64,000 nucleotides of DNA, taken from contig NZ_LMUF01000047.1 of the NCBI RefSeq assembly GCF_009766085.1, positions 357,410-421,409 of the forward strand, given 5' to 3'. A program made the translations under genes and the position numbers. Below, piece by piece: positions 16,139 through 24,557 of the stretch (the first letter of the stretch is position 1; the number at the start of each line of letters is the position of its first letter). The notes below the pieces were generated by a model that was not told where the DNA came from, did no database searches, and saw nothing but the letters and a program-made list of their open reading frames with translations. Source of the stretch: Burkholderia sp. S171 (GTDB taxonomy: Bacteria > Pseudomonadota > Gammaproteobacteria > Burkholderiales > Burkholderiaceae).

Positions 16139-17215
16139 ATGGGCACCTGGCGCGATCGTCGGATACTCGACTTGTTTGGTATTGAAGCACCTATTGTTCT
16201 GGGACCCATGGCAGGCCCTGGTACACCCGAATTGGCGATAGCCGTATGCGAAGCAGGCGGCCTGGGATCGCTGCCTTGCGCGCTACTCAGCGTGGAGCAA
16301 GCGCGTGACGGGATCGCGTTGATCCGGTCGAAAACGCGCGGCCCGATCAACATCAATTTCTTCTGTCATGTTCCGCCGCAAGCCGATGCAGCGCGCAGCA
16401 TGGCATGGCGCGCGCGTCTCGCGGAGTACTACGTTGAGTATGGACTCGATCCAGAAGTAACGCCGCCGGCAGCAGGACGTCGCCCGTTCGATAACGACTT
16501 CTGCGCCGTCGTGGAAGAATTCAAACCTGAAGTCGTAAGTTTTCATTTCGGACTACCAGATAAAGTTCTGTTCGATCGCGTGCAGGCGACCGGCGCAAAA
16601 ATCATAGCGTCGGCGACCACCGTGGCGGAAGCACGCTGGCTCGAAGCGCATGGGTGCGACGCCGTGATCGCGATGGGCGTTGAAGCAGGCGGGCATCGTG
16701 GAAATTTCCTGACGCAGGATTATGCTGCTCAGGTCGGCACGTTCGCGCTGGTGCCGCAAGTAGCAGATGCCGTTTCTGTTCCCGTGATCGCCGCGGGCGG
16801 CATAACCGACGCGCGGGGAATTGTCGCTGCGTTCGCATTGGGCGCGTCGGCGGTGCAGATGGGGACCGCGTATCTGTTTTGTCCGGAGGCGAAGGTGCCG
16901 GAGGTGCATCGTATTGCGCTGCGCGAGTCTCAAGATGACTCCACCGTGTTGACGAACATCTTCACCGGCCGGCCGGCGCGCGGCATCATCAATCGGGTGA
17001 TCCGTGAACTCGGTCCGCTCTCCGCTGTGGCACCCGCCTTTCCGCTTGCCGGCGCCGCACTTGCGCCGCTTAAGGCCAAGGCCGAGCAGGCAGGGAAGGG
17101 CGACTTCACGAGCTTGTGGTCGGGACAGGCGGCGCGGCTCGGGCGCGAACTGCCTGCGGGCGAATTGACGCGTGTGTTGAACAGCGAAGCGCTGGCGAAG
17201 ATGGCGCAGGCTTGA
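16139..17215 (+). CDS. Nitronate monooxygenase (2-nitropropane dioxygenase family)
   Basis: FMN-dependent TIM-barrel enzyme of 358 residues that oxidises alkyl nitronates, protecting against propionate-3-nitronate and related nitro compounds. Motifs: start IEAPIVLGPMAGPGTPELA, GPININFFCH, the GVEAGGHRG loop with the catalytic histidine, and the FMN-phosphate segments VIAAGGITDARG and ALGASAVQMGTAYL. The ATG at 16139 is preceded by AAGGAG. A LysR regulator is divergent. Nitronate detoxification is interesting given the N-oxygenase-containing cluster at 33-64 kb, but the two are about 17 kb apart and no link is shown. Confidence 0.92.
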   Translation: MGTWRDRRILDLFGIEAPIVLGPMAGPGTPELAIAVCEAGGLGSLPCALLSVEQARDGIALIRSKTRGPININFFCHVPPQADAARSMAWRARLAEYYVEYGLDPEVTPPAAGRRPFDNDFCAVVEEFKPEVVSFHFGLPDKVLFDRVQATGAKIIASATTVAEARWLEAHGCDAVIAMGVEAGGHRGNFLTQDYAAQVGTFALVPQVADAVSVPVIAAGGITDARGIVAAFALGASAVQMGTAYLFCPEAKVPEVHRIALRESQDDSTVLTNIFTGRPARGIINRVIRELGPLSAVAPAFPLAGAALAPLKAKAEQAGKGDFTSLWSGQAARLGRELPAGELTRVLNSEALAKMAQA

Positions 17216-17266
17216 CGCGTTGCCGTTCACGCTGCCCGTTTAAAGCCGTTAATGCGTTAAAAGCGC

Positions 17267-18670
17267 TCACCCATGCATCGCTGCTTCAAGCACCGTAAAA
17301 ACGCGTGGGTCAGTCGATTGAGCCACGTTAAAACGCAGGAACTGGCTGGCGGACTGCGCGACACTGAACGCATTGCCTGGCGCAAGGATGACATTCTCGG
17401 CCAGTGCCCGGCGGGCAACGTCCGTTGCGTCCAGTCCGTCGGGCAGCTCGCACCAGAGGAACATGCCGCCCCGCGGCTCGATCCATGATTCGATACCCAG
17501 CGCTTCCAGCCGCGCGCTTGTTTGTCCCATCGTGCGGGACAAGCGCTCTCGCAAACTCTCCATGTGCTTTCTGTACGTGCCGTCTTTCAGCACGGCGAGG
17601 ATGAGTTCGCCTGAAAGACGTCCGCCCCCGAATGAGGTGGCAATCTTTAAGTCGATCAATCGTTCGACCCAGTCACGCCGCACCGCGATAAAACCGCAGC
17701 GCACCGACGCCGAGAGGCTCTTGGAAAAGCTGCCGATATGGACGACTCGCTCCAGGCCGTCGAACGCTGCGAGGCGAGGAGCGGATTCGTGCTCGAAGTC
17801 GCCGAAGATATCGTCTTCGATAATCGTCAGGCCCGACTGGTCCGCGAGCTTAAGAAGCCGATGCGCGACGACCGGCGAGAGCGTTGCGCCCGTCGGATTG
17901 TGAAGCGCCGAGTTGGTGATGTAGAGGCGCGGCCGATGCTCAGCGAGCGCCTGCGCGAACAGGTCGATATCGGGACCTGCAGGCGTATACGGAACGCTGA
18001 CGATCTTGGCGCGATGAGCACGCAGCAAGGCAAGAAAATTGAAATAGCAGGGGTCATCGACGAGTACCGTATCGCCGGGTTCGAGCAGAAGGCGGCATAA
18101 CAGGTCAATGGCTTGCGTGCCGGATTCGGTGAGGATGATCTGATCAGGCGCCGCCTCGATGCCGCGATCCGCCATGCGGCGCGCGAGCAATTGCCGCAGC
18201 GCCGGGAGCCCGAGGGACGTGCCGTAGTCGGCCAGCACGGCGGCGTCGGTGCGCGCGACGGATCTCAATGCGCGGCGTAACCCCGCCTCGGGCAACCACG
18301 ATGCAGGTAGCCAGCCGCAACCGGGTTTCAGGGCATTCGCGCCGGCTTCCAGCGATTGCCGCGATACCCAGAACGGATCGACAACACGGTCCAGGCGTGG
18401 GCCCAGCTCAGCGAGCGACAGCGGCGGCAGGTGTCCGGCGACGTAAAAGCCCGAGCCGCGGCGCGACTGGATGATCCCTTCGGCAGCGAGGCGATCATAG
18501 GCTTCCACCACGGTGGACTTCGAGACCTGCAAGGTTTCGGCGAAGCCCCGGATGGAGGGAACCTTGGCGCCCGGCGCCAGGGTACGTCCGGCAATTCGCT
18601 GCCGGATGGCCTGCATGACGCGTTCGACCAGGGTGCCGGCATCCGTGCTAAAGAAGGTAGTGTCTTCCAT
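17267..18670 (-). CDS. MocR-family regulator (GntR HTH + aminotransferase domain)
   Basis: 467-residue fusion of a GntR-type winged helix (VMQAIRQRIAGRTLAPGAKVPSIRGFAETLQVSKSTVVEAYDRL) with a fold-type I PLP aminotransferase-like domain. PLP-binding features are DYGTSLGLPALRQLLA, NPTGATLSP, EDDIFGDF and the Schiff-base lysine in HIGSFSKSLSASVRCGF. MocR proteins use PLP adducts as effectors rather than for transamination. It is divergent from an EamA transporter, with a clear inverted repeat between them, so it probably controls efflux of an amino acid or amine. Confidence 0.93.
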   Translation of the reverse strand: MEDTTFFSTDAGTLVERVMQAIRQRIAGRTLAPGAKVPSIRGFAETLQVSKSTVVEAYDRLAAEGIIQSRRGSGFYVAGHLPPLSLAELGPRLDRVVDPFWVSRQSLEAGANALKPGCGWLPASWLPEAGLRRALRSVARTDAAVLADYGTSLGLPALRQLLARRMADRGIEAAPDQIILTESGTQAIDLLCRLLLEPGDTVLVDDPCYFNFLALLRAHRAKIVSVPYTPAGPDIDLFAQALAEHRPRLYITNSALHNPTGATLSPVVAHRLLKLADQSGLTIIEDDIFGDFEHESAPRLAAFDGLERVVHIGSFSKSLSASVRCGFIAVRRDWVERLIDLKIATSFGGGRLSGELILAVLKDGTYRKHMESLRERLSRTMGQTSARLEALGIESWIEPRGGMFLWCELPDGLDATDVARRALAENVILAPGNAFSVAQSASQFLRFNVAQSTDPRVFTVLEAAMHG

Positions 18671-18690
18671 GTGTACTGATTTTTAACCCA

Positions 18691-18710
18691 TACAGTTTTC
18701 CCTAACTGTA
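18691..18710. promoter_or_regulatory. MocR operator candidate
   Basis: Perfect 7-base inverted repeat TACAGTT-N6-AACTGTA, centred between the MocR start (21 bases away) and the EamA start (64 bases away). Confidence 0.65.
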
Positions 18711-18773
18711 GTGCACTGTCTCTGGAAAATCCATGCTTTATGGGCCGATACTGCTAGCTGAAAATAGGGGAGC

Positions 18774-19661
18774 ATGATGGACAAGACGGCAAGCGGATGG
18801 ATGAACGGTTTCCTCGGGATGCTGATTTTCAGCGGCTCATTGCCCGCGACACGCGTCGCGGTCGCGGCCTTCGATCCGGTCTTTCTCACGGTCGCGCGTG
18901 CTGGAATCGTTGGCTTGCTGGGACTCGCGCTCTTGCTGGTGTTCCGGCAAAAGCGGCCCGAGCGAGGCGACCTGATTTCGCTCGCGGTGGTGGCGTTCGG
19001 CGTCGTCATCGGCTTTCCGCTGCTCACCGCCCTTGCGCTCAAGCACATCACCGCGGCTCATTCCGTTGTCTTTGTTGCCTTGCTGCCGCTGTCGACCGCG
19101 ATCTTCGGCGTGTTGCGCGGAGGCGAGCGTCCGCGCCCTGCGTTCTGGCTGTTTTCTGGTTTCGGCGCCTTGCTTGTAGCCGGTTTTGCGCTTGCCCGAG
19201 GGACGGGGGCGTCGCCTGTGGGAGATCTGCTGATGTTCGCGGCCATCATCGTCTGCGGGCTGGGTTATGCGGAAGGCGGCAGGCTCTCGCGCAAGCTCGG
19301 CGGCTGGCAAGTGATCTCGTGGGCGCTGGTGTTGTCGCTGCCTATCATGGCGCCGCTGGCACTGATCACCATGCCGTCGACCTGGGCCGACGTGGGCGGA
19401 TCAGCATGGATGGGGCTTGCCTACGTGTCCTTGTTCAGCATGTTGATTGGCTTTGTTTTCTGGTATCGCGGGCTGGCTCAGGGCGGTATTGCGGCGGTGG
19501 GGCAGTTGCAATTACTTCAACCGTTCTTCGGGCTCGTGCTTGCCGCAACGTTGTTGCATGAACCTGTCGGCTGGCCGATGGTGGCTGTCGCAACGGCCGT
19601 GGTGCTGTGCGTAGCCGGCGCCAAGCGGTTTGCGCGGCCGGCTGTTGCGTTATCGCGGTAG
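18774..19661 (+). CDS. EamA/DMT-family transporter
   Basis: Inner-membrane exporter of the drug/metabolite superfamily, 295 residues with about 10 helices in two EamA repeats (about 10-138 and 150-288). Features include the repeat-1 end AAHSVVFVALLPLSTAIFGVL and the repeat-2 end GIAAVGQLQLLQPFFGLVLAATLLHEPVG. It is preceded by GGGGAG. It is divergent from a MocR regulator, an arrangement known for amino-acid or amine exporters. Confidence 0.9.
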   Translation: MMDKTASGWMNGFLGMLIFSGSLPATRVAVAAFDPVFLTVARAGIVGLLGLALLLVFRQKRPERGDLISLAVVAFGVVIGFPLLTALALKHITAAHSVVFVALLPLSTAIFGVLRGGERPRPAFWLFSGFGALLVAGFALARGTGASPVGDLLMFAAIIVCGLGYAEGGRLSRKLGGWQVISWALVLSLPIMAPLALITMPSTWADVGGSAWMGLAYVSLFSMLIGFVFWYRGLAQGGIAAVGQLQLLQPFFGLVLAATLLHEPVGWPMVAVATAVVLCVAGAKRFARPAVALSR

Positions 19662-19785
19662 GGCAACTCCGGCGGTTGTGATGAGCGCGGCCCGGCTTAG
19701 GTTGGGTCTAGGCCGACCGCATGACGGCCGCCCGGAGAACCCGTGTTTTTATTCCGCCTCAGCGCTCTATCCTGATGCAATGCTT

Positions 19786-20772
19786 TTATTGAACGTCGAC
19801 GACTATTTTTCCCTTGGTGGTTCCCGCTGCAATCGCCTGATAAGCAAGGTCGGCGCTAGCCAGATCGAACCCGCGTGGGTCTACTCTGGGCAGGAGCTTT
19901 CCTGCTTCGACCAGCCGCGTTGCTACTTGCAGGATTTCTCCATGATGCTCACGGTATTTTCCGGTGAGCAGCGGTGCGAGCGTGAATACGCCCGAGTACG
20001 TTGCTTCGCGGAATGACAACGGCGCGAGGGCGTGGGTGCCCCAGCCTAGCGCGCTCACTACATGCCCGAATTGCGTGACCGCCGAAAACGATGCATCGAG
20101 CGTTGCCCCGCCAACCGTGTCGGCCACGAGGTCAAAACCTTCGCCGCCCGCGTGTTCCTGAACGTACTGCTCGACCGAATATTCACGATAGTCGATAGCA
20201 GTCGCGCCATAACTCGCCATGAGTTCGGCGTCGCCCTTGCTCACCGTTGCAAAAACGCGAGCGCCTAATGCTTGCGCGAGTTGCACGGACACGTGTCCGA
20301 CACCGCCTGCTCCGCCTTGTACAAGCACCGTTTGCCCTGCTTTCAACTGCGCCCTGTCCACGATGCCCTGATAAGAAGTGATGAAGCTGAGCGGTAGGGC
20401 TGCGGCTTCTTTCATCGACAGGTTGGAAGGCTTCAACGCGATCAGCCGGGCGTCCACTGCTGCGAACTGAGCGAGTGAGCCCTGGATGCCGCCAACACCG
20501 CCAGTCATTCCGTACACCTCATCACCCACCTTGAACTGAGCGACGCCTTGCCCGACCGCTTCGACGACCCCCGCCATATCGATACCCAGCACCAGCGGCA
20601 GCGGATGCTTCGCGTGTGCCGCGCTGCCGGCGCGAATCTTGGTGTCCAGCGGATTCAAGCCGCTCGCCTTGATACGGACCAGCACCTGGCCGGGCTGCAC
20701 GCTTGGCCGAGAGAGTTCGGTCAGTTCAAGCGGGCCGTTATAACGATTCAGAACCAGCGCTTGCATGTTCAT
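19786..20772 (-). CDS. Quinone oxidoreductase-like medium-chain dehydrogenase
   Basis: 328-residue NADPH-dependent MDR enzyme. GroES-like domain at about 1-120 (GQVLVRIKASGLNPLDTKIRAG, DMAGVVEAVGQGVAQFKVGDEVYG) and Rossmann domain with VLVQGGAGGVGHVSVQLAQALGA (about 150-172). It lacks the zinc-binding cysteine cluster of true alcohol dehydrogenases, consistent with the QOR/zeta-crystallin group. Likely substrates are quinones or alpha,beta-unsaturated carbonyls. It is divergent from a LysR gene 111 bases away. Confidence 0.92.
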   Translation of the reverse strand: MNMQALVLNRYNGPLELTELSRPSVQPGQVLVRIKASGLNPLDTKIRAGSAAHAKHPLPLVLGIDMAGVVEAVGQGVAQFKVGDEVYGMTGGVGGIQGSLAQFAAVDARLIALKPSNLSMKEAAALPLSFITSYQGIVDRAQLKAGQTVLVQGGAGGVGHVSVQLAQALGARVFATVSKGDAELMASYGATAIDYREYSVEQYVQEHAGGEGFDLVADTVGGATLDASFSAVTQFGHVVSALGWGTHALAPLSFREATYSGVFTLAPLLTGKYREHHGEILQVATRLVEAGKLLPRVDPRGFDLASADLAYQAIAAGTTKGKIVVDVQ

Positions 20773-20883
20773 GATGTTTCTCCGGGTGACTGAGCGAATT
20801 TGCTTGATTCATCTTCGTCCATGCGGGAAATTACGACAATCGACGTTATTGCACGTCGGCCAAACGTTTATGCATGAGGCGAA

Positions 20884-21738
20884 ATGGACTGGGGCGATGT
20901 TCGGATTTTTCTGGCGATTGCCCGCACGGGTTCGCTTGGCGCGGCCGCAAAGCGGACCGGTCAGACGCAACCGACAATGGGCCGGCGGCTTCGAGCGCTT
21001 GAATCAGCGGTCGGCCAAACCCTGTTTCAACGCACTACCGACGGTTTTGTTCTGACAGATGAGGGAGCTGCCGTTCTGATGCACGCGGAGCGTATGGAGG
21101 AGGATGCACTCGCGTTCGAGCGCTCTTTGGCCGGCAAGGAGCAGCATCTTACTGGCGTGCTGCGGGTGTCATCGTCGGACTGGTTTGGCATTCATGTCCT
21201 GACGCCGCTCTTCGCTGAATTCCTGAAAGCCAATCCGCGTGTGAGCATCGAGCTGGTGACCGATTCCCGCCGGTTCAATCTGGCAAGGCGCGACGCGGAC
21301 CTGCTGTTTCGCATCACGCAGTTTGACGAGGCCGATGTGATTCAGCGGAAGTTCATGCACATGGACTACGCGTTATACGGCCCTGTCGACATGGTTCCAC
21401 CGCAGGCCGGCGACGGCGAGGGGTATAACCTTTTCACCATGGACAGCGCATTTGGAGCGCTGCCCGACGTCGAGTGGGTAAGGCGCGCTCTGCCGAAAGC
21501 GCATGTGGCATTTGGCAGTAACAACCGCGGCGCACAGGCCAGGATGTGTGCGGAGGGCGGAGGACTCGCGGTCCTCCCCTGCGCGCTCGGCGACAATACG
21601 ACCGGCATTCATCGCATTGATCTGGGAGAGACGCCGCCCGGCCGTGACGTTTGGTTCGGCTATCATCGCGACCTGCGCCGGCTTGGAAGACTGCGGGCGC
21701 TGCTTGATCTGGTTATCGAGCGATTGGCGAATGTGTGA
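20884..21738 (+). CDS. LysR-family transcriptional regulator
   Basis: 284-residue LysR protein starting MDWGDVRIFLAIARTGSLGAAAKRTGQTQPTMGRRLRALESAVG, followed by the effector domain (LTGVLRVSSSDWFGIHVLTPLFAEF). Likely regulator of the divergent oxidoreductase. Standard length and order. Confidence 0.9.
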   Translation: MDWGDVRIFLAIARTGSLGAAAKRTGQTQPTMGRRLRALESAVGQTLFQRTTDGFVLTDEGAAVLMHAERMEEDALAFERSLAGKEQHLTGVLRVSSSDWFGIHVLTPLFAEFLKANPRVSIELVTDSRRFNLARRDADLLFRITQFDEADVIQRKFMHMDYALYGPVDMVPPQAGDGEGYNLFTMDSAFGALPDVEWVRRALPKAHVAFGSNNRGAQARMCAEGGGLAVLPCALGDNTTGIHRIDLGETPPGRDVWFGYHRDLRRLGRLRALLDLVIERLANV

Positions 21739-22405
21739 TCCGGTCGATCTTTGGATTTACGTCCGCCACCGCATACTTTCAATAAGCTTCCGGCGTAACG
21801 ACCATCGAGGTGGATCAGCATCGTGAAATGGGCTCGGAAAGTTGCTACATGCGTACCGCTCCGGCAATACATTGCACTCGGCAAACCGAAAGCCCCTCGC
21901 TCGCGAATCCACGTTTTTTAACCAGATTGAATGGCCGCGATTGAATTGTTTCATCCAATTAGAGTCGGACGCCACGTGTAAGATATCGTTAATATCAATG
22001 GCTGGATCAGTTGATTTGGCCGTGGTATTTTTATCTTATCGCCTTGCAACGCGGATGTTTTCGATGCGATCCGGCGTGATGCGCGTACACTTGCTGCTGT
22101 TTCAGCGAAGAGGCCCGAGGGGAAACCGCCCCTGCGTGCAGGCAGCACCTCTATAGTCGCCGGCTGATACGGCAGGCCGCGGTTCACAGCGTGACCGCTA
22201 CTGAAGAGTCCGACGAAGCTCGCAGGCCGGAATGCCTCTAGTCCGGCAACCATCGGTGTAGCAGGCTTGACCTGTTCGCCAAGTGACCCGACCGGCTGAG
22301 ACGCAGCGGTGAACCCGTTATTAAAACGCGATTCCCTCTGCGCTGACTTTTGTTGATCAATACGTTATCGAACACCCATACAACTTCAAAGAACGACTTT
22401 TTATA
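21739..22405. other. 667-bp non-coding stretch with structured segment
   Basis: An AT-rich half (about 21,860-22,060) is followed by a GC-rich segment with stacked short hairpins: arms 22118-22122/22129-22133, GCCG/CGGC near 22,164-22,178, and GCGGTTCAC/GTGACCGC near 22,179-22,199. On the minus strand a 100-codon frame (21951-22253) reads AFRPASFVGLFSSGHAVNRG and LPYQPATIEVLPARRGGFPS. From memory this resembles short ORFs annotated as Ash/Icd-like near P4-type satellite phages. Whether it is a protein, a structured RNA or a prophage scar cannot be settled here. Confidence 0.35.
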
Positions 22406-22720
22406 ATGCAAACGGAAATGCCCACCCTTAAAGAACTGCTCGCGCAACGCGAAGCACTTCAAGATCAATTGAACGTCGCTCGACAGCGGCAGGCCGAAAT
22501 CGTCCTCGCTGAAATAGTCGCAAAGATGGGCGAATATAAGATCTCGCTCGCCGAGCTCATGGGGCACAACAATCAAGTCAAGGCGACGCCCGCAGCAGTC
22601 GCTACAACAGGCGCACCCAAATATCGTGACGCGGTGAGCGGTGCGACCTGGTCCGGCCGCGGTCGAGCTCCTCACTGGATCGTCGACAAGAACCGTAACG
22701 AGTTCCTGGTAACTGCCTGA
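22406..22720 (+). CDS. H-NS family nucleoid-associated protein
   Basis: 104-residue H-NS-like protein. N-terminal coiled-coil oligomerisation region (LKELLAQREALQDQLNVARQRQAEIVLAEIVAKM, about 8-42), a linker, then the DNA-binding domain KYRDAVSGATWSGRGRAPHWI with the usual W-x-GRGR-x-PxW core. Typical of the Burkholderia H-NS variants that silence horizontally acquired AT-rich DNA. Either ATG at 22406 or 22418 is possible. It is a single gene preceded by an AT-rich, possibly curved promoter region. Confidence 0.92.
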   Translation: MQTEMPTLKELLAQREALQDQLNVARQRQAEIVLAEIVAKMGEYKISLAELMGHNNQVKATPAAVATTGAPKYRDAVSGATWSGRGRAPHWIVDKNRNEFLVTA

Positions 22721-22931
22721 ATCGGTATCTTTCCGTGGGCATAGACGCATCGACGATGCGGTATGGGATTGCGCGCCCGAGCAAGCCCCGCTCTGAAAAA
22801 TCTGAGCGGCATGTAAGACCCCACTGAAGACGAACTGATGCCTTCGCCCGATATCGAGAAGCGGGCGGGGCGGGCGTCGCATCGACTGCCGGGTAAACAC
22901 GTGTATCTGGCCGGTACGGCAAGCAATAAGA

Positions 22932-22988
22932 TGTAGCTACAACTAAATAGCTAGTTTTTATTCGTTCAGTTAGTTGTAGCTGCAACTG
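22932..22988. promoter_or_regulatory. Inverted repeats upstream of tautomerase gene
   Basis: A 15-base inverted repeat (22932-22946 with 22970-22984, 14 of 15 matching) brackets an AT-rich core. The right arm is part of a second near-palindrome AGTTGTAGCTGCAACT (22973-22988). Candidate operator, about 100 bases upstream of the tautomerase start. The rest of 22721-23084 shows no gene. Confidence 0.5.
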
Positions 22989-23084
22989 TGCGTAATCGCA
23001 GCTTATCCTCTGCACAATTTTTGTACATGCAATAGACAAGCCGCAATAGCGAACGCGTGGTTTTATTGCTCAAGGAGTGGCTAT

Positions 23085-23519
23085 ATGCCTACCTATATTG
23101 TTTCTGCTGCGACGGGCCGCCTGTCCGCCGATGCCAAGCAACGCATCGCCGAGGAGATTACCCGAATTCACAACCAGGCTACCGGCGCGCAGTCCTTCTT
23201 TGCCCAGGTGATGTTCAACGAAGTGCCGCAAGGCAACCACTTTGTGGGTGGACGTCCGCTTAGCTCGGAGCAGATCTTTGTGCACGGACATATTCGCGCC
23301 GGTCGCAGCGCAGAGCGCAAGCGTGAGTTGCTTGAGGGCATTGTCGACGCGATTTCGAAAACCACCGACGTGGCCAAGCGATTCGTCTGGGCCTACCTAT
23401 CGGAACTGCCCCCGGCACAGATGATCGAATACGGCCATGTTCTACCGGAACCGGGATCTGAACAAGACTGGCTTTCGTCGCTGCCCGCTGAAGACCGCGA
23501 CTATATGCAAAGCATCTGA
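23085..23519 (+). CDS. cis-CaaD-like tautomerase superfamily protein
   Basis: 144-residue member of the tautomerase superfamily (beta-alpha-beta repeats, catalytic N-terminal proline exposed after Met removal). Numbering from Pro1, all six residues used by cis-3-chloroacrylic acid dehalogenase are present: Pro1, His28, Arg70 and Arg73 (HIRAGR), Tyr103 (WAYLSE) and Glu114. The homologue Cg10062 also keeps all six yet is a poor dehalogenase, so activity on haloacrylates or on alkynoates such as propiolate is only a possibility. Preceded by CAAGGAG. Regulation by the nearby MarR protein is plausible. Confidence 0.9.
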   Translation: MPTYIVSAATGRLSADAKQRIAEEITRIHNQATGAQSFFAQVMFNEVPQGNHFVGGRPLSSEQIFVHGHIRAGRSAERKRELLEGIVDAISKTTDVAKRFVWAYLSELPPAQMIEYGHVLPEPGSEQDWLSSLPAEDRDYMQSI

Positions 23520-23582
23520 AAGACGCTTGACGCCGGCACTGCCGCCACCGCTTTCACGCCAAAGAGGATGATCGATCGACGT

Positions 23583-23852
23583 TCAACGCGAACATTGATC
23601 GATTGCTTGCACGAGCGGATCCTGCAGCGCCGGATCCTGGAAAAACGCGTCGAGACTACGGTGTTCATCGTTTGCGAACGCCTGAAGGCATCGAACATTG
23701 TTTGCATGACTGCTTGAAACGGAGCAGGCAAGTGCGACCAGCAGCGCTGCCAATCCAAGGATTGCACTGGCGGCGCTGGCGGTGCGTAACGGGGACCCTC
23801 GCCACCCAATGCGCTTTTCAACCACGGCCATTCGGCTCAATTCGTTATCCAT
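23583..23852 (-). CDS. Small membrane-anchored hypothetical protein
   Basis: 89 residues, not recognised as a family. A basic N-terminus (about 1-25) is followed by one hydrophobic helix SAILGLAALLVALACSVSSS (about 30-50) and a short polar C-terminal domain with two cysteines (RCLQAF, IDQCSR). This may be a secreted or anchored periplasmic peptide. The start is supported by GGAGG seven bases upstream. It is co-directional with and 60 bases downstream of the MarR gene, and a MarR-box-like sequence lies just ahead of its start, so co-regulation is likely. Confidence 0.6.
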   Translation of the reverse strand: MDNELSRMAVVEKRIGWRGSPLRTASAASAILGLAALLVALACSVSSSHANNVRCLQAFANDEHRSLDAFFQDPALQDPLVQAIDQCSR

Positions 23853-23870
23853 TTGCTTGCCTCCATTATG

Positions 23871-23889
23871 ATTAGCAAGACAACTATTA
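23871..23889 (-). promoter_or_regulatory. MarR-box candidate, copy 1
   Basis: Minus strand reads TAATAGTTGTCTTGCTAAT, nineteen bases upstream of the small hypothetical gene's start. It shares the core TTG-(T/C)-CTTGCTAA with the site upstream of the marR gene. Confidence 0.45.
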
Positions 23890-23912
23890 GATTTTAAAAA
23901 AACGTACCGGAC

Positions 23913-24329
23913 TTACACCAACGCCTTCCTCACACCGTGCATGGACGTGACGGCCGACTCGAATAATTCCGGGCCGATCTTCGCGCGCAAGGTCCGTGCA
24001 ATTTTTGCGCTGGCATTGTTGATGGGCCGATCGAGCGCCTGACCGGCGGGCGTTGCATGCACTGTCCACTCACGGCCATCTTCCTTCGCTTGACGGCGCT
24101 CGACCAATTGCTTTTCGCAGAGACTGTCGATAAGCCTGGTTGCGGTGGGTCGCGCTATGCCCAGGATCTCGGCTACCTGACTGCTAAGGCAACCGGGCGT
24201 AGCCAGTACGACCCGAAACACGAACCCCTGTGGCGGTGTCAGCCCGAATTCTGCGTACGCAACTGTCCATTCCCGCTCCACGAGACGGGCGAGGGCAGCA
24301 GAGTTAAAGTAAAGACAGTGATCGAACAT
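23913..24329 (-). CDS. MarR-family transcriptional regulator
   Basis: 138-residue winged-helix repressor: LARLVEREWTVAYAEFGLTPPQGFVFRVVLATPGCLSSQVAEILGIARPTATRLIDSLCEKQLVERRQ (seen in pieces) covers the dimer helix, recognition helix and start of the wing; KEDGREWTVHATPAG completes the wing. The cysteine in the pre-recognition helix and in SLCEKQ could serve redox sensing. It lies downstream of the plus-strand cis-CaaD-like gene and is convergent with it. Shared TAGTTGT-type motifs suggest it controls itself, the small gene and possibly the tautomerase. Confidence 0.88.
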   Translation of the reverse strand: MFDHCLYFNSAALARLVEREWTVAYAEFGLTPPQGFVFRVVLATPGCLSSQVAEILGIARPTATRLIDSLCEKQLVERRQAKEDGREWTVHATPAGQALDRPINNASAKIARTLRAKIGPELFESAVTSMHGVRKALV

Positions 24330-24351
24330 GAATACATTAGATCACAAAGTA

Positions 24352-24371
24352 GTTAGCAAGGCAATTAATTA
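24352..24371 (-). promoter_or_regulatory. MarR-box candidate, copy 2
   Basis: Minus strand TAATTAATTGCCTTGCTAAC, 23 bases upstream of the marR start. It matches copy 1 at 13 of 17 aligned positions. Confidence 0.45.
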
Positions 24372-24502
24372 TTCATGCGCGACCGCTGCAATTTCCGGAG
24401 CGGATTAAAACCCGGCCGGCCTTGAAGCATTTTCGTGAGTGGGTGTTGTCGCAGGTTTGAAAAGGTGTCGGTGCAAGTGCCGGATCTGCCAAGGGTAACG
24501 CT

Positions 24503-24542
24503 GGAGGCCATCTTAACGGCCTCCACGGCCTCCACGGCCTCA
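24503..24542. repeat. Hairpin plus tandem ACGGCCTCC repeats
   Basis: GGAGGCC (24503-24509) pairs with GGCCTCC (24518-24524). The right arm belongs to three tandem copies of ACGGCCTC(C/A) at 24516-24542. It lies just downstream of the porin stop, so it may act as a terminator, although it lacks a T-run. Confidence 0.5.
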
Positions 24543-24557
24543 TGTCAGTCCCTCTGC

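Noticed and set aside
16139..17215. Nitronate monooxygenase as part of the diazeniumdiolate pathway
   Set aside because: About 17 kb from the locus with its own divergent LysR; the chemical analogy alone is not evidence.
22190..22225. Hammerhead-ribozyme-like core (CTGAAGAG...CGAAG)
   Set aside because: The invariant CUGAUGA and GAAA core positions are not matched and no flanking stems I/III could be drawn.
21739..22405. Riboswitch (cobalamin, guanidine or SAH type) upstream of the H-NS gene
   Set aside because: Several hairpins exist but no conserved aptamer core could be recognised on either strand, and H-NS is not a usual target.
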